Source: Peribacillus asahii
Lineage (GTDB): Bacteria > Bacillota > Bacilli > Bacillales > DSM-1321
Assembly: GCF_003570725.1 (NCBI RefSeq)
Contig: NZ_QWVS01000063.1
Span: forward strand, 1-40,759
Direction of reading: 5' to 3'
Length of the DNA stretch: 40,759 nucleotides
Shown piece after piece: positions 1-11,877 of the stretch; within the stretch, counting starts at the first letter, position 1; each line of letters begins with the position of its first letter. The notes beneath the pieces were generated by a model that saw only the letters and a list, made by a program, of their open reading frames with translations, was not told where the DNA came from and searched no databases. A program made the translations under genes and the position numbers.

Positions 1-3
1 AAT

Positions 4-28
4 GGCTGTCGGGACTTTCCCGACAGCC
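4..28. repeat. 11-bp perfect inverted repeat at the window edge
   Basis: An 11-bp perfect stem (GGCTGTCGGGA with its complement) closes on a 3-base loop. It lies just beyond the odhB terminator. It may be the terminator of the convergent neighbour to the left or a second part of the odhAB terminator. The flanking T or A run that would decide lies mostly outside the window. Confidence 0.5.
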
Positions 29-30
29 TG

Positions 31-63
31 AAAACCCCTCTGTCATTGACAGAGGGGTTTTTC
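31..63 (-). terminator. rho-independent terminator of odhAB
   Basis: A 14-bp perfect stem (positions 31-44 with 48-61) and a 3-base loop sit immediately downstream of the odhB stop. The stem has A-runs on one side and T-runs on the other, so it can work in both directions. Confidence 0.85.
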
Positions 64-74
64 AAATTATTTAC

Positions 75-1337
75 TCACCCTTGAAGAAGAAGTTGTTCTG
101 GATCTTCAAGCATATTTTTAACGGCTACAAGGAAGCCAACAGCTTCTTTACCGTCAACAATACGGTGGTCATAAGATAATGCAAGATACATCATTGGTCT
201 GTTTTCGATTTTATCTCCAACAGCGATTGGGCGTGTTTTGATTGTATGCATACCAAGGATACCAACTTGAGGTGCATTTAAGATTGGTGTTGATAATAGA
301 GAACCAAATGTTCCGCCATTTGTGATTGTAAATGTACCGCCAGATAGATCAGAAAGACCTAATTTGTTGTTGCGTGCTTTAACAGCTAAGTCAGCGATAT
401 CTTTTTCGATTTCAGCAAAGCTTTTACGGTCTGCATCGCGAACAACTGGTACAACAAGACCTTCATCTGTAGATACGGCTACACCGATATCGTAGAAGTT
501 CTTTTTCAAGATGTGGTCGCCTTGAATTTCAGCATTCAATAATGGGTACTGTTTCAATGCACCGATTACTGCTTTTGTGAAGAATGACATGAAACCAAGT
601 TTAACATCATGATTTTTCACAAACGCATCTTTATGGCGGTTACGTAATTCCATAACTGCACTTAAGTCTACTTCATTGAAAGTAGTTAACATCGCTGCTT
701 CAGCTTGTACTTGTACTAAGCGTTTCGCAATTGTTTGACGACGACGAGTCATTTTAATAACTTCTACGCGATCGTCATTTACTTCTGGAGCTGCAGCTTT
801 TTTAGCTGGTGCTGGTGTTGCCGCAGGCGCTGCTTGAACTGGTGCATTATTAGATGCTTCTACATCTTGAACACGTACGCGTCCTAGTGGATCAACAGTT
901 TGTACAGCGTTTAAATCAATTCCTTTTTCACGAGCTAATTTTCTAGCTGCTGGAGAAGCAATTACACCTTGTCCTGGTACTGCCTCTTCTTTTGGTGCAC
1001 CTTGAGCTTGAGCTGGTGCTGCTGGTGCTGCCGCAGGCGCTGCTGGCGCTTCAGCAACTGGTGCTGCTTCTTGAGCAGGCGCTGCTGGTGCTGCCGCTGC
1101 ACCACTTTCATCAACTGTTGCAACTGCTTGGCCAACTAGAACTGTATCGCCTTCTTCAGCTAACTGCTCTGTAAGTGTACCAGAGTAATCTGAAATAATT
1201 TCAACGTTTACTTTATCCGTTTCAAGTTCAAGGATATAATCTCCTTTTTCTACACGATCACCAGGTTGTTTTAACCATTGTGCAATCGAACCTTCTGTAA
1301 TGGATTCTGCTAATTCAGGTACTTTTACTTCAGCCAT
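75..1337 (-). CDS. odhB: dihydrolipoyllysine succinyltransferase, E2 of 2-oxoglutarate dehydrogenase
   Basis: This is the E2 core of the 2-oxoglutarate dehydrogenase complex. It moves the succinyl group from lipoamide to CoA in the TCA cycle. The 420 residues show, in order, a lipoyl domain (about 1-77, lipoylated Lys42 in ETDKV), an Ala/Pro-rich swinging linker, a peripheral subunit-binding domain (about 125-162, SPAARKLA), a second Ala/Pro linker, and the catalytic acyltransferase domain ending in SYDHRIVDG (His391 and Asp395 are the expected catalytic pair). The length is normal for Bacillus OdhB. The ATG lies one base after the odhA stop (TAAGATG), with a GAGGGGG ribosome site inside the odhA end, so translation is probably coupled. 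Identity is secure; the choice of OdhB over PdhC rests on the odhA neighbour. Confidence 0.97.
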   Translation of the reverse strand: MAEVKVPELAESITEGSIAQWLKQPGDRVEKGDYILELETDKVNVEIISDYSGTLTEQLAEEGDTVLVGQAVATVDESGAAAAPAAPAQEAAPVAEAPAAPAAAPAAPAQAQGAPKEEAVPGQGVIASPAARKLAREKGIDLNAVQTVDPLGRVRVQDVEASNNAPVQAAPAATPAPAKKAAAPEVNDDRVEVIKMTRRRQTIAKRLVQVQAEAAMLTTFNEVDLSAVMELRNRHKDAFVKNHDVKLGFMSFFTKAVIGALKQYPLLNAEIQGDHILKKNFYDIGVAVSTDEGLVVPVVRDADRKSFAEIEKDIADLAVKARNNKLGLSDLSGGTFTITNGGTFGSLLSTPILNAPQVGILGMHTIKTRPIAVGDKIENRPMMYLALSYDHRIVDGKEAVGFLVAVKNMLEDPEQLLLQG

Positions 1338-1338
1338 C

Positions 1339-4191
1339 TTATTTTTCCCCCTCTAGATTACGCGTAAGTGCTTGAGCGATAATACGATTTTGTTCTTGTT
1401 TGTGAACAAGTGCATCTCCCTCGGATGGACTAGATCTGCGTTTTCTTCCGATATAAGATACAGTAAGACCTTTCGGTGCTGCTGCGTTAAGTCTAGGTTC
1501 AACAAACGTCCATGCACCCATATTTTTAGGCTCTTCTTGAACCCATACGATTTCTTTAAGTTTAGAATATTTTTTCAGTGCTTCTTGAATGCCTTCGAAT
1601 GGGAATGGATAAATTTCCTCTAGGCTAATAATTTGTAACCAGTCTGTGTCCTCTTGAGTAGCTGCTTTATCACGTAGCTCAACAGCTAATTTACCAGTAG
1701 CAAATACGATACGCTCTACTGATTTTGGATTTTGACCTAATGTTTTTGTTTCAATGAATGTTTGGAATTCATCATAGCTAAATTCTGCTGGTGCAGAAGC
1801 CATCACTTGGTTACGTAACATACTCTTAGGAGACATGATAACAAGTGGACGTACTTCTTCTTTTTCCAAAATCTTAGCTTGTCTTCTAAGAATATGGAAG
1901 TATTGCGCTGCAGAGCTTAAGTTTGCTACTGTCCAGTTATTTTCAGCAGCTAATTGTAAGAAACGTTCTAGACGAGCACTTGAATGCTCTGGACCTTGTC
2001 CTTCATACCCGTGTGGTAATAGCATAACAAGACCTGATTTTTGACCCCATTTTGCACGACCTGCTGCGATAAATTGATCAAAAATAACTTGAGCAGTATT
2101 CGCGAAATCACCGAATTGACCTTCCCATAATACTAATGTTTCCGGTGCAAATACATTGTAACCATATTCAAAAGCAAGAACTGCTGTTTCAGTAAGCGGA
2201 CTGTTATGAACCGCAAATGATGCATTAGCAGACTCGATTGCATGAAGTGGTGAATATGTCTGACCAGTAACGCTATCATGAAGAACAATATTACGTTGTG
2301 CGAACGTACCACGCTCTGAATCTTGTCCAGTTAAACGAATTGGCGTGCCGTCTTTTAAGATAGATGCAAACGCTAATGTTTCAGCATGTGCCCAGTCAAT
2401 TTTTCCATTCTCACCAAATGAGTCTAGACGACGTTGTAGAATTTTGCCTAATTTTTTATTAGGTGTAAATCCTTCTGGCCATTTAACAAGCTGTTCATTA
2501 ATTTCTACAAGCTCTTCTGTTGAAACAGCAGTTGAAATTTTAGGTAGACCATTAGCAATTGTTGCTGGTGGATCTAATTCAAATTCTTCTTCTGGTTTGT
2601 TTCCAGATACTTTGTTGTATGCTTCTAAAAGCTTAGCATCTGCTTGTTCTGCTAATGCTTTTGCTTCTTGTTCTGTAATTTCTCCCGCTTCGATCAATTG
2701 TTTTGCATAAAGTTCTTTTTGTGTTGGATGTTTATGAACTAATGCATATGTTTGCGGTTGAGTTACTAATGGCTCATCCATTTCGTTATGACCGAAACGA
2801 CGGTAACCAATTAGGTCGATTAAGAAATCTTTTTTGTATTTTTCACGATATAGGACAGCAAGATGCACAGCAGCTAAGCAAGCTTCTGGATCGTCTGCAT
2901 TTACATGTACAACCGGCACTTCAAATCCTTTAGCCATGTCGCTTGCATATCTTGTAGAGCGTGAATCTTCACTTTCAGTTGTAAAACCGATTCGGTTGTT
3001 GGCGATAATATGAATCGTTCCACCAACTTGATATCCTTTTAGTCCGCTTAAGTTTAATGTTTCCGGTACGATACCTTCCCCTGGGAATGCTGCATCCCCA
3101 TGAATTAACACAGCAAGAGACTTCGAAACATCTTGTTGTGGGTATCCTTTTTGCGTACGGTCCTCTTGAGCTGCACGAGAGTATCCTTCTACAACCGGTC
3201 CAACAACTTCCAAGTGACTTGGGTTGTTTGCAAGTGTAACTCTTACTTTTTTCGTACTTTCTTTTGTAACTTGACGATCTAAACCTAAATGGTATTTCAC
3301 GTCTCCTGTCCAACCAAATGTTACACCAATTGATCCTTCTGAAGGAACTAAATCTTTATTAGGTGAATGTTGAAACTCAGAGAAAATCATTTCATAAGGT
3401 TTACCTAGTATATGAGCAAGTACATTTAAACGACCACGGTGAGCCATCGCAATATTTACATTCGATGTACCATGTTGTACTGTTTCAGAAATCATTTCAT
3501 CTAACATTGGAACTAATGGGTCTACCCCTTCGATAGAGAAACGTTTTTGACCAACAAATGTACGATGAAGGAATTTTTCAAAGCCTTCTACTTCACTCAA
3601 ACGTTTAAGTAATGCTGCCTTTTTCTCTTTTGTCAAAGTTGGGAACATTTGACGTGATTCAACCATTTCGTTCAACCATTCATGTTCTTCTACATCGCTG
3701 ACATGATGGAATTCAAAAGCGATTGTTTGCGTATACAATTGTTTCAAATATTCAATGGCTTCATATCCATCTTTCACGCTTGCAGGCGCTTGTGGACAGA
3801 TTAAATCAGCCGGAATTTTTCTTAAGTCGGCTTCTGTTAAACCAAATTTTTCAAACTCAATTTGTTCTGTATTCAGAGGCGTATCTTTTAACGGGTAAAT
3901 ATTCGCTGCAAGGTGTCCATATGTACGAATATTCTCCGCTAATTTGACAGCTGACATAATTTTCTTCATTGGAAGAACTTCTCCAGCTGATTGTACTGTT
4001 GAATTTGTAAGTGCAGCTCCTACTGTAGCGTCAAGTGAAGGAGGACCTGCGATTTCGAAAAAGTTTTTCAGTTCAGGATCCACTTCTTCTGGGTTTGTTT
4101 GGAATAAGTCATATTGTCCTATCACATACCCAAGGTTTGGACCTGAAAAAGCTTTCCATGAGTCGTATGCCTTAGCATCCTTGATGGTCAT
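1339..4191 (-). CDS. odhA: 2-oxoglutarate dehydrogenase E1 component
   Basis: Thiamine-diphosphate-dependent E1 decarboxylates 2-oxoglutarate and succinylates the lipoyl arm of OdhB. The protein is about 950 residues and shows E1 hallmarks: [12 protein letters not shown] in the N-terminal half, [10 protein letters not shown] and [12 protein letters not shown] around the cofactor site, and the C-terminal transketolase-like half with [16 protein letters not shown] chose the ATG at 4191 because it has a GGGGG ribosome site 8 bases upstream and gives an N-terminus ([18 protein letters not shown]) like other Bacillus OdhA proteins. The frame stays open to a TTG at 4248 and an ATG at 4242, but these have GGGG directly against the start codon. 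It is first in the odhAB operon, with a cre site upstream. Confidence 0.96.
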   Translation of the reverse strand: MTIKDAKAYDSWKAFSGPNLGYVIGQYDLFQTNPEEVDPELKNFFEIAGPPSLDATVGAALTNSTVQSAGEVLPMKKIMSAVKLAENIRTYGHLAANIYPLKDTPLNTEQIEFEKFGLTEADLRKIPADLICPQAPASVKDGYEAIEYLKQLYTQTIAFEFHHVSDVEEHEWLNEMVESRQMFPTLTKEKKAALLKRLSEVEGFEKFLHRTFVGQKRFSIEGVDPLVPMLDEMISETVQHGTSNVNIAMAHRGRLNVLAHILGKPYEMIFSEFQHSPNKDLVPSEGSIGVTFGWTGDVKYHLGLDRQVTKESTKKVRVTLANNPSHLEVVGPVVEGYSRAAQEDRTQKGYPQQDVSKSLAVLIHGDAAFPGEGIVPETLNLSGLKGYQVGGTIHIIANNRIGFTTESEDSRSTRYASDMAKGFEVPVVHVNADDPEACLAAVHLAVLYREKYKKDFLIDLIGYRRFGHNEMDEPLVTQPQTYALVHKHPTQKELYAKQLIEAGEITEQEAKALAEQADAKLLEAYNKVSGNKPEEEFELDPPATIANGLPKISTAVSTEELVEINEQLVKWPEGFTPNKKLGKILQRRLDSFGENGKIDWAHAETLAFASILKDGTPIRLTGQDSERGTFAQRNIVLHDSVTGQTYSPLHAIESANASFAVHNSPLTETAVLAFEYGYNVFAPETLVLWEGQFGDFANTAQVIFDQFIAAGRAKWGQKSGLVMLLPHGYEGQGPEHSSARLERFLQLAAENNWTVANLSSAAQYFHILRRQAKILEKEEVRPLVIMSPKSMLRNQVMASAPAEFSYDEFQTFIETKTLGQNPKSVERIVFATGKLAVELRDKAATQEDTDWLQIISLEEIYPFPFEGIQEALKKYSKLKEIVWVQEEPKNMGAWTFVEPRLNAAAPKGLTVSYIGRKRRSSPSEGDALVHKQEQNRIIAQALTRNLEGEK

Positions 4192-4324
4192 CTCGTAAAC
4201 CCCCAAATTTCTCTCATAATTTTTTACTATCGTTTTATCCATCCCCAAATTTCTATTTCGTATGACAGTATAAATAAGTTAAGATTCAAAAGTAATTGTC
4301 ATAAAACTGTAAAAATTATTAAGG

Positions 4325-4338
4325 ATAAAACGTTTTCA
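4325..4338 (-). promoter_or_regulatory. CcpA cre site upstream of odhA
   Basis: On the minus strand this 14-mer reads TGAAAACGTTTTAT, matching the CcpA operator consensus TGAAARCGYTTWCW at 13 of 14 positions. It lies about 135 bases upstream of the chosen odhA start. Carbon catabolite control of TCA genes is well known in Bacillus; its action here is inferred. No convincing -35/-10 pair was identified in the 350-base region between odhA and the next gene (4192-4541), which is otherwise AT-rich and without an open frame of note. Confidence 0.55.
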
Positions 4339-4541
4339 GATGTTATATTAACATGTTTTTGTCGAAATATCCAAAGGTTAAAACGAACAAAAAACAACTC
4401 CCAAAACCTATAAATCTGCTTAATTCGTCATATTTCGCCTTTAACAAACTTTTTTTCTTATTTACGTTATTTTTTCACTTAAAAAGATTTTTCTTTTTTT
4501 ATATTTAACTCTTAAAATAGCTACTTTTTCTAATCATTTTA

Positions 4542-5309
4542 CTAGAATTCGAAAGCCGATAAACTAACATTCCCAAATTGAAAACTTCGATGTAACAACG
4601 TAGGATTTCTTTGTTTATCTCCGGTTCCCATTGCAATGATTAGCGGAATCAATTCACTAATATTCGGCACTGCATCGAAAGCAAAAGGGGCCTCCTCTTG
4701 AAACTGAAACAGCGCTTTTAAATTCCAATTCATAACGTGCTCCTCTATCCATTCAACAAATCGAATAGCCCAGCCTTCGACAACATTCATCTCGTACTGA
4801 ATATGATCCAGATTATATACAATTCCACCACTTGCAATAATTAATATATTTTCCTCTTTTAATGCAGCAAGAGACTTACCAATTTCGTATTGTTTTGCTA
4901 AAGATAAGGTTGGGTTAATCGATAGCGAAACAACCGGTATATCAGCCTCTGGATACATAATATGTAGCGGCACCCAACTTCCATAATCTAGCGTTCTATT
5001 CTCATCAAATTCTCCAAATATATCTACGCGAGATAATAGAGTAAGAACTTGATCAGAGAGCTCTATATTACCAGATGCCGGATAGGTGATTTGTGTCACC
5101 TTATCCGGATGGCCAATAAAATCACAACTAATATCATGTTTTTTGACAGCAGAAACAGCCTGATCGCATCTATTCCAATGACTAGAAATGATAACAATAG
5201 CATCTGGCCTTTCATGTTGAGCGACATATTCTTTTAAAAATTCCGTATATCGATTGTCCTCGATTGTTAGCCATGGTGTCCCATGGGATAAAAATAGTGA
5301 AGGTCTCAT
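4542..5309 (-). CDS. LigB/DODA-type class III extradiol dioxygenase-like protein
   Basis: The protein has 255 residues and the fold signature of the YgiD/4,5-DOPA dioxygenase family: LFLSHGTPW near the N-terminus (His9), IVIISSHW (His44), SWVPLHIMYP and IPVVSLSIN in the middle, and a SELIPLIIAMGTG C-terminal motif. His9 and His44 are candidate metal ligands. However, the usual VHNL motif reads VYNL here (Tyr165), and the C-terminal P-T-P-E-H motif reads P-N-I-S-E, so the third metal ligand would be Glu rather than His. Activity and substrate are therefore uncertain. It appears to be a single gene: it is followed by a minus-strand deacetylase upstream with a 63-base gap, and its ribosome site (AAAGGA) is rather distant (13 bases) from the ATG. 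Confidence 0.8.
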   Translation of the reverse strand: MRPSLFLSHGTPWLTIEDNRYTEFLKEYVAQHERPDAIVIISSHWNRCDQAVSAVKKHDISCDFIGHPDKVTQITYPASGNIELSDQVLTLLSRVDIFGEFDENRTLDYGSWVPLHIMYPEADIPVVSLSINPTLSLAKQYEIGKSLAALKEENILIIASGGIVYNLDHIQYEMNVVEGWAIRFVEWIEEHVMNWNLKALFQFQEEAPFAFDAVPNISELIPLIIAMGTGDKQRNPTLLHRSFQFGNVSLSAFEF

Positions 5310-5372
5310 ACTAACAAACTGTTCCTTTCTAAAAGGTCATTCAATTATTGCTGTTAATCAAAGCGTTTCCAT

Positions 5373-6137
5373 TTAATTAAAATGTATTTGGGGCGTCGTT
5401 TCATCAATTATATCAAATATATACCCCTCTTCCTTTAATCCTTCAATAATTGTCGGAAGAGCTTTTACAGTATTTTTCATACTATTGATGTCATGTAGTA
5501 AAATAATAGCCTGCTTATGATGCTTCGCATTACTCAGTACATTTTGGGTAATGGTTTGTTGACTCGTTAACGGACTTATTCCATCTTTTGAATCCACATT
5601 CCAATCTACATACACATACCCAGTATCTTTTAACTCCTGCAATATCCCTTTTATAATAGGTCTCGTAGCTGTTTGATACATGAGTTGATTACCGGATCCC
5701 CCTGGAAGGCGGACAAAATGGGTTTTAACTCCATATTTGGCGCTTAGTAATAATTCTAATCTTTTTAAGTCTTGAAAGAAATCTTTTTTTGAACGATAAA
5801 TGACATTATAATCATGAGAATAAGAATGCAACGCAATGGAATGACCTCTTGCAACGATTTCTCGATAACATTTCTCCGCATAGGCTTCTTTATTTGCCAT
5901 CACAAAAAAAGTAGCTTTTATTTGATATCGATCTAAAATATCCAGTATCTTTATTGTATTTGTCGAAGGTCCATCATCGAACGTCAAATAAGCCTTCTTC
6001 AATGAACGTTCGGACTTTATAAGTGGATCTAACTCCTCCGGAATGGTCTGCCCTGATCCAGATCCTATATTAAAAGCCATACATACAACTAGACAACTAA
6101 TCAAAATTAACAACGTACGAATAGATGTTTTTATCAT
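5373..6137 (-). CDS. secreted polysaccharide deacetylase (NodB domain, CE4)
   Basis: This is a metal-dependent carbohydrate esterase 4 enzyme that would remove N-acetyl groups from peptidoglycan or another surface polymer outside the membrane. The 254 residues start with a hydrophobic signal or anchor segment (about 6-24). The NodB motifs are all present: TFDDGP (Asp54, Asp55), HSYSH (His104, His108, metal ligands), RLPGG (Arg143), DWNVDSKDG and LLHD (His215). The catalytic set is complete, so it is probably active. The exact substrate (GlcNAc or MurNAc) cannot be told. It sits alone between the DODA-like gene and metH. Confidence 0.9.
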   Translation of the reverse strand: MIKTSIRTLLILISCLVVCMAFNIGSGSGQTIPEELDPLIKSERSLKKAYLTFDDGPSTNTIKILDILDRYQIKATFFVMANKEAYAEKCYREIVARGHSIALHSYSHDYNVIYRSKKDFFQDLKRLELLLSAKYGVKTHFVRLPGGSGNQLMYQTATRPIIKGILQELKDTGYVYVDWNVDSKDGISPLTSQQTITQNVLSNAKHHKQAIILLHDINSMKNTVKALPTIIEGLKEEGYIFDIIDETTPQIHFN

Positions 6138-6337
6138 AAGAAACAGTCCTTTCCTTTGAATAAGACTCTCTTATAAGAGTGTTGTTAATTTTCGAATCAT
6201 TTCACCTGGCAGCTTTACTGAAAGGTAAAATAAAACAAAAAATCACGTTATCAACAACATTGTTTAACAAAGCCTTAAACTAAACGACACAACCTTCTTA
6301 CATAAAATACACCATTCATTATTTTTCATACATAATA

Positions 6338-6363
6338 AGACAGCGGTTTTTATGCCGCTGCCT
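6338..6363 (-). terminator. probable terminator of yitJ-metH
   Basis: An imperfect hairpin (GCAGCGG with CCGCTG, one A/C mismatch) lies just after the metH stop. The T-run on the minus strand is weak. The 234-base gap 6138-6371 holds nothing else I recognise. Confidence 0.45.
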
Positions 6364-6371
6364 AATAAAAA

Positions 6372-9300
6372 TTATTTCTCTACATTGAAATAGCGTGCTT
6401 CTGGATGGGCAAAAACAATAGCTGATACAGAAGCCTCTGGCTCCATCATACAACCTTCCGTTAACTGAACACCAATATCTTCTGGTTTTAATAGTCGGAA
6501 TAATTTTTCTTGATCTTCCAAATTAGGACATGCAGGATAACCGAATGAGAAACGCTGTCCAATATACTTAGCAGCAAACCGCTCTCTCATTGTCATATCG
6601 ATTGAATCACTAATGCCCCATGCATCCCTCATCACCTGATGTACTCTTTCAGCAAAGCCTTCTGCTGTTTCAAGAGCAAGTGCCTGAATCGCATGACTTT
6701 TTAAGAAATCGCCTTCTTCCTTCCATTTTTCCGCCCATTTTCTAATGCCACGGCCTGCTGTCGCGACAAAGAAACCAACATAATCCATTTCTCCTGAAGA
6801 TACAGGCTTCAAAAAGTCAGCTAAACATAAATTAGGGCTGCTTGCTTGTCTTGGAAAGTCGAACTCTTCCAATACCTCTTCATGATTATCTGGATTATAA
6901 ACTAATACTTTATCTCCATCACTTTGAGCAGGAAAGAATTGAAAAACACTATTTAATCCGTAGTCTTCATCTTTTTTAATAAACTCAATTAACTCGTCAA
7001 CTAAATCATTCAGCCCAATCGCCTTTTCATTTCCTTGTTTAATCATTTCGGCTACTTTACCTTTTAACCCGAGATGATGTCCAATTAACATTTGACGGTT
7101 AATATATGGTTGAACGACATCGTACGCATAATCTTTAAGAACATGTCGTTTAAGATCTTGCGGCACTTTAACCGGTGCAGCAGAAATCGCTGGAGCAACA
7201 GCTTTTTTCCGTTCCGGCTTTTCCATCGTCGCTACAATCGCTGCATTAGCAATCGCTTTATTTCGTCTCTCATTGTTTTCTTCTAAAAATACTTCCTTTT
7301 GCGCTGGGTCATGCAACACATTGGCAACAGCTAGTCCATCCATTGCATCTTTTGAATATAGAACTGGTCCATCATACTCTGGAGAGATTTTAAAATCAGT
7401 AAACTTACGTGATAAAGCTGCTCCACCTACTAAAATCGGTGTGTCAATACCCGCTTGTTTTAAATCTTGCGCCGTTAATACCATTTGTTGGGCTGATTTT
7501 ACTAACAAGCCAGATAAACCAATAATCGTTGGCTCATGTTTACGGACCTCTTCAATAATTTGCTGGGAAGTTACTTTAATTCCTAAATCAATCACTTCAA
7601 ATCCGTTATTTGATAGGATAATGTCTACCAAGTTTTTCCCAATGTCATGTACGTCCCCTTTAACAGTAGCTATTAACATTTTCCCTTTTTTCGCGCTGTC
7701 TTCTGAATTCTCCATTAATGGCTCAAGATGAGAAACTGCTGCCTTCATCGCTTCAGCACTTTGAAGAACTTCAGCCACAATTAACTGATTATCGTTAAAT
7801 AAACGACCTACCTCAGCCATTCCTTTCATTAGTTGACCATTAATAATATCCAATGGTGCATCGCCACGAGCAAGCGCCTTGTCTAAATCCTCAATTAGTC
7901 CTTCTTTTGTTCCTTCAATAATATAATTCGCCAAACGCTCATCTAATGGAAGCTTGGCCATATTGTCTTTTTTCACAACTTTTTTATCTCGATAAAACTC
8001 AGTAAAGGTCGCTAATGTTTCTTGCGAAGTCTCGAATAGAAGCGCTTCTGCTAACTTCACTTCCTCTTCTGGAATCAAAGCAAAACGCTCTAATTTCTCT
8101 GTATTGACAATCGCATAATCAAGACCTGCTTTTGTACAATGGTACATAAATACTGCATTTAAAATTTCACGGCCACGCGGTGGTAAACCGAACGAAACAT
8201 TCGATACTCCTAAAATCGTTAAGCAATCCGGAAACGTTTCTTTAATCGCTTGAATACCTTTTACCGTTTCTAGCGCTGATCCAATATACTGTTCATCCCC
8301 TGTCCCAACTGGAAAAACAAGTGGATCAAAAATTAAATCACGTGGATTTAACCCATATTTATTCACAAGCAAGTCTACAGACCGCTTAGCGATTTCCAGC
8401 TTACGTTCTGCATCAACAGCCATACCTTCTTCATCAATTGTTCCAACAACGACAGCCGCTCCATATTTATGAATAAGGGGAACAATTTTCTCGAATCGCT
8501 CTTCGCCATCTTCTAAGTTAATCGAATTGATAATGGCTTTACCTTGAGAGTGCTTTAACGCTTGCTCTAAAACAAGTTCATCTGTTGTATCAATTACGAG
8601 CGGCACTTTTACTTTTTTAACCACTTCTTCAACAAATGCTTTCATATTACCTAATTCATCATCATCCGGGTCTGCCAAACAAACATCAATAACGTGAGCC
8701 CCAGTTTTTACTTGCGCACGGGCGATTTCAGCCGCTTGTTCAAACTTCTTATCGCGTATTAATTCTTTAAATTTACGTGAGCCAATGACATTCGTACGTT
8801 CTCCGACAAATAACGGACGCATTGAATCATCGTAAATCAACGGTTCAATCCCAGAAACAGCATGATTATGCGGCTCTTCTGGAAGTTGTCTTGGCTGAAC
8901 ATCTTGAAGCACTTTTGATAACTCTTCAATATGTGCTGGTGTCGTTCCACAACAACCACCGATAATATTGACCCAGCCTTTTTCTGCAAACTGCTTCATT
9001 TTCTCAGCAAGAGAAGTTGGAGATTCATGATAATGTCCTTCTTCATCCGGAAGCCCTGCATTCGGATAACAGCTAACCGCACTATTTGATAAATCTGCTA
9101 ATGTCCGAATATGATCGATCATAAATTCCGGACCTGTCGCACAGTTTAAACCGACGGAAATTGGTTTCATATGCTCGCAAGAAAGATAGAACGCTTCAAT
9201 GGATTGACCAGCTAATGTCGTTCCCATTGGCTCAATTGTTCCCGAAATCATAATCGGGAGTTCCTTACCACTCTTCTCAAAGGCTCCTTTAATGCCTAAA

Positions 9301-9821
9301 AAAGCAGCTTTTACATTTAGCATATCTTGACAGGTTTCAACGAGAAGTAAATCGACGCCTCCATCAATTAATCCAAGGGCTTGCTCTTCATAACACTCTT
9401 TTAATGTATCAAAAGTCGTTCCACCCGTAACCGATAGTGTTTTCGTTGTTGGTCCCATTGAACCAGCCACATATCTCGGCCAAGCCTCTGTTGAATATGC
9501 TTCACACGCTTTTACAGCGATTTCTGCTGATTCTTTATTTAACTGGTAAGCAAGTGTACCTAGATTGTATTCATCTAAAACAATACTCGTACCCCCGAAT
9601 GTATTCGTTTCAACAATATCAGCACCTGCAGCAAAATACGCTTCATGAATTTTTTGAATCACATCAGGACGAGTCAGCGTTAAATATTCATTACAGCCTT
9701 CATATTGTTCTCCGCCAAAATCTTCAGCTGTTAAATTTTCAGCTTGTAGCATCGTACCCATTGCGCCATCCAGTAATAGAATTTTTGATTGTAATTGTTC
9801 GTTAATTGATTTTTTACTCAT
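6372..9821 (-). CDS. metH: cobalamin-dependent methionine synthase
   Basis: MetH transfers the methyl group of 5-methyl-THF to homocysteine through methylcobalamin. The 1149 residues carry all four modules: the zinc homocysteine-binding barrel (about 1-320, DGAMGTML at the start and GGCCGTTP near 292), the pterin-binding barrel (about 340-600, [12 protein letters not shown]), the B12 cap and Rossmann domain with DVHDIGKN (His725 is the lower cobalt ligand), and the AdoMet reactivation domain at the C-terminus ([11 protein letters not shown]). The start at 9821 is chosen because GAGGTGG lies 6 bases upstream; a longer frame to 9854 lies inside yitJ. It overlaps the end of yitJ by 8 bases (ATGAGTAA), so the two are translationally coupled and share the S-box. 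Confidence 0.97.
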   Translation of the reverse strand: MSKKSINEQLQSKILLLDGAMGTMLQAENLTAEDFGGEQYEGCNEYLTLTRPDVIQKIHEAYFAAGADIVETNTFGGTSIVLDEYNLGTLAYQLNKESAEIAVKACEAYSTEAWPRYVAGSMGPTTKTLSVTGGTTFDTLKECYEEQALGLIDGGVDLLLVETCQDMLNVKAAFLGIKGAFEKSGKELPIMISGTIEPMGTTLAGQSIEAFYLSCEHMKPISVGLNCATGPEFMIDHIRTLADLSNSAVSCYPNAGLPDEEGHYHESPTSLAEKMKQFAEKGWVNIIGGCCGTTPAHIEELSKVLQDVQPRQLPEEPHNHAVSGIEPLIYDDSMRPLFVGERTNVIGSRKFKELIRDKKFEQAAEIARAQVKTGAHVIDVCLADPDDDELGNMKAFVEEVVKKVKVPLVIDTTDELVLEQALKHSQGKAIINSINLEDGEERFEKIVPLIHKYGAAVVVGTIDEEGMAVDAERKLEIAKRSVDLLVNKYGLNPRDLIFDPLVFPVGTGDEQYIGSALETVKGIQAIKETFPDCLTILGVSNVSFGLPPRGREILNAVFMYHCTKAGLDYAIVNTEKLERFALIPEEEVKLAEALLFETSQETLATFTEFYRDKKVVKKDNMAKLPLDERLANYIIEGTKEGLIEDLDKALARGDAPLDIINGQLMKGMAEVGRLFNDNQLIVAEVLQSAEAMKAAVSHLEPLMENSEDSAKKGKMLIATVKGDVHDIGKNLVDIILSNNGFEVIDLGIKVTSQQIIEEVRKHEPTIIGLSGLLVKSAQQMVLTAQDLKQAGIDTPILVGGAALSRKFTDFKISPEYDGPVLYSKDAMDGLAVANVLHDPAQKEVFLEENNERRNKAIANAAIVATMEKPERKKAVAPAISAAPVKVPQDLKRHVLKDYAYDVVQPYINRQMLIGHHLGLKGKVAEMIKQGNEKAIGLNDLVDELIEFIKKDEDYGLNSVFQFFPAQSDGDKVLVYNPDNHEEVLEEFDFPRQASSPNLCLADFLKPVSSGEMDYVGFFVATAGRGIRKWAEKWKEEGDFLKSHAIQALALETAEGFAERVHQVMRDAWGISDSIDMTMRERFAAKYIGQRFSFGYPACPNLEDQEKLFRLLKPEDIGVQLTEGCMMEPEASVSAIVFAHPEARYFNVEK

Positions 9822-11661
9822 ATGCTGCCACCTCAGATGTTTTTGTTTGATCAAGCGTTCTAATATAGCGCGTTAACTCTGCCGTCATTTCATAACGAAG
9901 GAATGGGGTGATTAAATAGATGCCTTTAAATTTATCCATTGCCGCATCCACAAGTTCTCGTGCAATTGCCACACCTTCTTTTTGCGCCTGAATTGGGTCA
10001 TTACCTGCTGCTGCCATTGCCCGGCGAACATGATCTGGCAACTTAATTCCTGGTACTTCATTATGAATAAATTCGGCATTACGAGTACTAGTTAACGGCA
10101 TAATACCGACAAAAATAGGTGTCTCTAAATGCTTCGTTGCTTCGTATACTTCTTCAATCTGTGAAGTGGAATAAATCGGCTGTGTTAAAAATGAATGAGC
10201 GCCGCATTCAATCTTCTTTTCCATTCGTTGAACTGCTCTATCTAAATATTTCACATTTGGATTAAACGCCGCAGCAATTTTAAAATTCGTCTTTTGGCCA
10301 AGACTTTGTCCAGAATACGAAAGTCCTTCATTAAACTGCTTAACCAAACTAATTAAATCAAAAGAAGATAAATCATACACAGATGTTGCACCTGGGAAAT
10401 CACCAATTTTCGAAGGGTCTCCTGTAATAACTAATACTTCATTTAATCCTAACGTTTGTAGGCCCATTAAATGCGATTGCAGTCCAATTAAGTTTCGATC
10501 ACGACATGTAATATGCACAAGCGGATTTAAATCAAGCTGTGATTTTATTAACATACCCAGCGCTGCATTAGAAATCCTAGGGGAAGCGAGCGAATTATCC
10601 GCTAGCGTAATCGTATCAACTCCAGCTTCTTTCAAAGCTTTAGACCCTTTCATAAACTCTTCGATTCCCAGTTTCTTAGGTGGATCTAGTTCTACTAAAA
10701 TCGTTCTTTCTGTTTTCGCTTTTTCATATAAAGCAGGGGTGCGATCCTGTTCCCGAACTTCAATTGTTTCCACTTTCGTTGCTGGCATTTTCTTCTCAAC
10801 GATTGGAGCTAAATCACCAACAGCTGCTTTCATTGCTGTAATATGCTGTGGTGTCGTACCGCAGCATCCTCCAATAATGGATGCTCCTTGGTCACGTAAT
10901 TGAAGCGCACTTGAGCCAAAGTATTCCGGAGCCGCATCATACACCAATCGGCCGTCTACATACTCTGGTAAACTTGCATTAGGGTACGCTGCAAGCGCAG
11001 CATTGCTCGGAAGTTGAACAGATTCTAAAGCGCGAATCATATGATGCGGACCTAAACGACAATTAAGCCCCACTACATCTGAACCTAATTGTTCTAAGCG
11101 CTTAAATGCTTCATTTAACTGAACACCGTTTTGTAAATTCCCAAGTTCATGCAACGTCACATTTGTAATAATTGGAATATCTGTTTCTTGTCTTGCAATT
11201 TTCAACACTGTTTCCAATTCTTCTAAATCATAGTATGTTTCGAATAATAATCCATCCGGACTTTCAAGCAGTAAACTATATAGCTGTTCACGGAAACTAC
11301 GTTTAATTTCTTCTAAACTTAAATCAGATTTTCGAATACTTCTAGAAGCACCAATTGTTCCAAATACAAACGCTTTCCCTTGCGCAACCTTTTTAGCAAT
11401 CGCAATTCCTTGACGATTGATTTGACTCACTTGATCTTCTAATCCATAGCGCTTTAACTTATGAAAATTCGCCCCATACGTATTCGATTGTAAAATATCA
11501 GCACCTGCATCCAAATAAGTACGATGAATCGCTTCAATTTGATCAGGCTCTGTACAGTTTAATTCTTCATAACAATTGTCGATGCCACGGGAATACAATA
11601 GTGTCCCCATTGCTCCTTCCCCAATTAAAATTCTTTGCTTTAGCTCTTTACGAAACTCCAT
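9814..11661 (-). CDS. yitJ: bifunctional homocysteine S-methyltransferase / 5,10-methylene-THF reductase
   Basis: The protein has 615 residues in two modules. The N-terminal homocysteine methyltransferase barrel (about 1-290) has GEGAMGTLL at the start and the zinc motif GGCCGTTP near residue 266. The C-terminal module (about 310-605) is a MetF-like methylene-THF reductase ([30 protein letters not shown]). It supplies 5-methyl-THF to the MetH encoded immediately downstream, and may also methylate homocysteine itself. I chose the ATG at 11661 because of AAAGGGTG upstream and alignment of [11 protein letters not shown] with family starts; an upstream ATG in frame at 11685 lacks a good site. Expression is set by the S-box between 11723 and 11877. 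Confidence 0.95.
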   Translation of the reverse strand: MEFRKELKQRILIGEGAMGTLLYSRGIDNCYEELNCTEPDQIEAIHRTYLDAGADILQSNTYGANFHKLKRYGLEDQVSQINRQGIAIAKKVAQGKAFVFGTIGASRSIRKSDLSLEEIKRSFREQLYSLLLESPDGLLFETYYDLEELETVLKIARQETDIPIITNVTLHELGNLQNGVQLNEAFKRLEQLGSDVVGLNCRLGPHHMIRALESVQLPSNAALAAYPNASLPEYVDGRLVYDAAPEYFGSSALQLRDQGASIIGGCCGTTPQHITAMKAAVGDLAPIVEKKMPATKVETIEVREQDRTPALYEKAKTERTILVELDPPKKLGIEEFMKGSKALKEAGVDTITLADNSLASPRISNAALGMLIKSQLDLNPLVHITCRDRNLIGLQSHLMGLQTLGLNEVLVITGDPSKIGDFPGATSVYDLSSFDLISLVKQFNEGLSYSGQSLGQKTNFKIAAAFNPNVKYLDRAVQRMEKKIECGAHSFLTQPIYSTSQIEEVYEATKHLETPIFVGIMPLTSTRNAEFIHNEVPGIKLPDHVRRAMAAAGNDPIQAQKEGVAIARELVDAAMDKFKGIYLITPFLRYEMTAELTRYIRTLDQTKTSEVAAYE

Positions 11662-11722
11662 ATGTGCACCCTTTCCCAAAAACAATTCAGTTTCCGCTTT
11701 ATTTCGATGGTGTAAGAAAAAG

Positions 11723-11877
11723 AAAAAACCTTCTATCTAATAAAAGAAGAAGGTTTTCATAAGAAACATTCTCCTCATCTATCAAGCGCCCGCTTGCTGG
11801 ATTTAGCACCTTAGCTTGCACAGCTGGTTGCTGAGGATTCATCGGGCCAGTCCCTCCACCTCTCTCGATAAGATTGA
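11723..11877 (-). ncRNA. S-box (SAM-I) riboswitch upstream of yitJ-metH
   Basis: Read on the minus strand, the region starts with CTTATCGAGAGAGGTGGAGG and continues with the conserved GAATCCTCAGCAACC and GGTGCTAAATCC segments, closing with GATAGATGAG near 11773. This is the SAM-I aptamer. It is followed at 11723-11757 by an intrinsic terminator (AAAACCTTCTT paired with AGAAGGTTTTTT and a T-rich tail). High S-adenosylmethionine would stop transcription before yitJ. Confidence 0.95.

Noticed and set aside
992..1174. Leucine-rich open frame opposite odhB
   Set aside because: It is the complement of the Ala/Pro-rich linker of OdhB, a composition effect.
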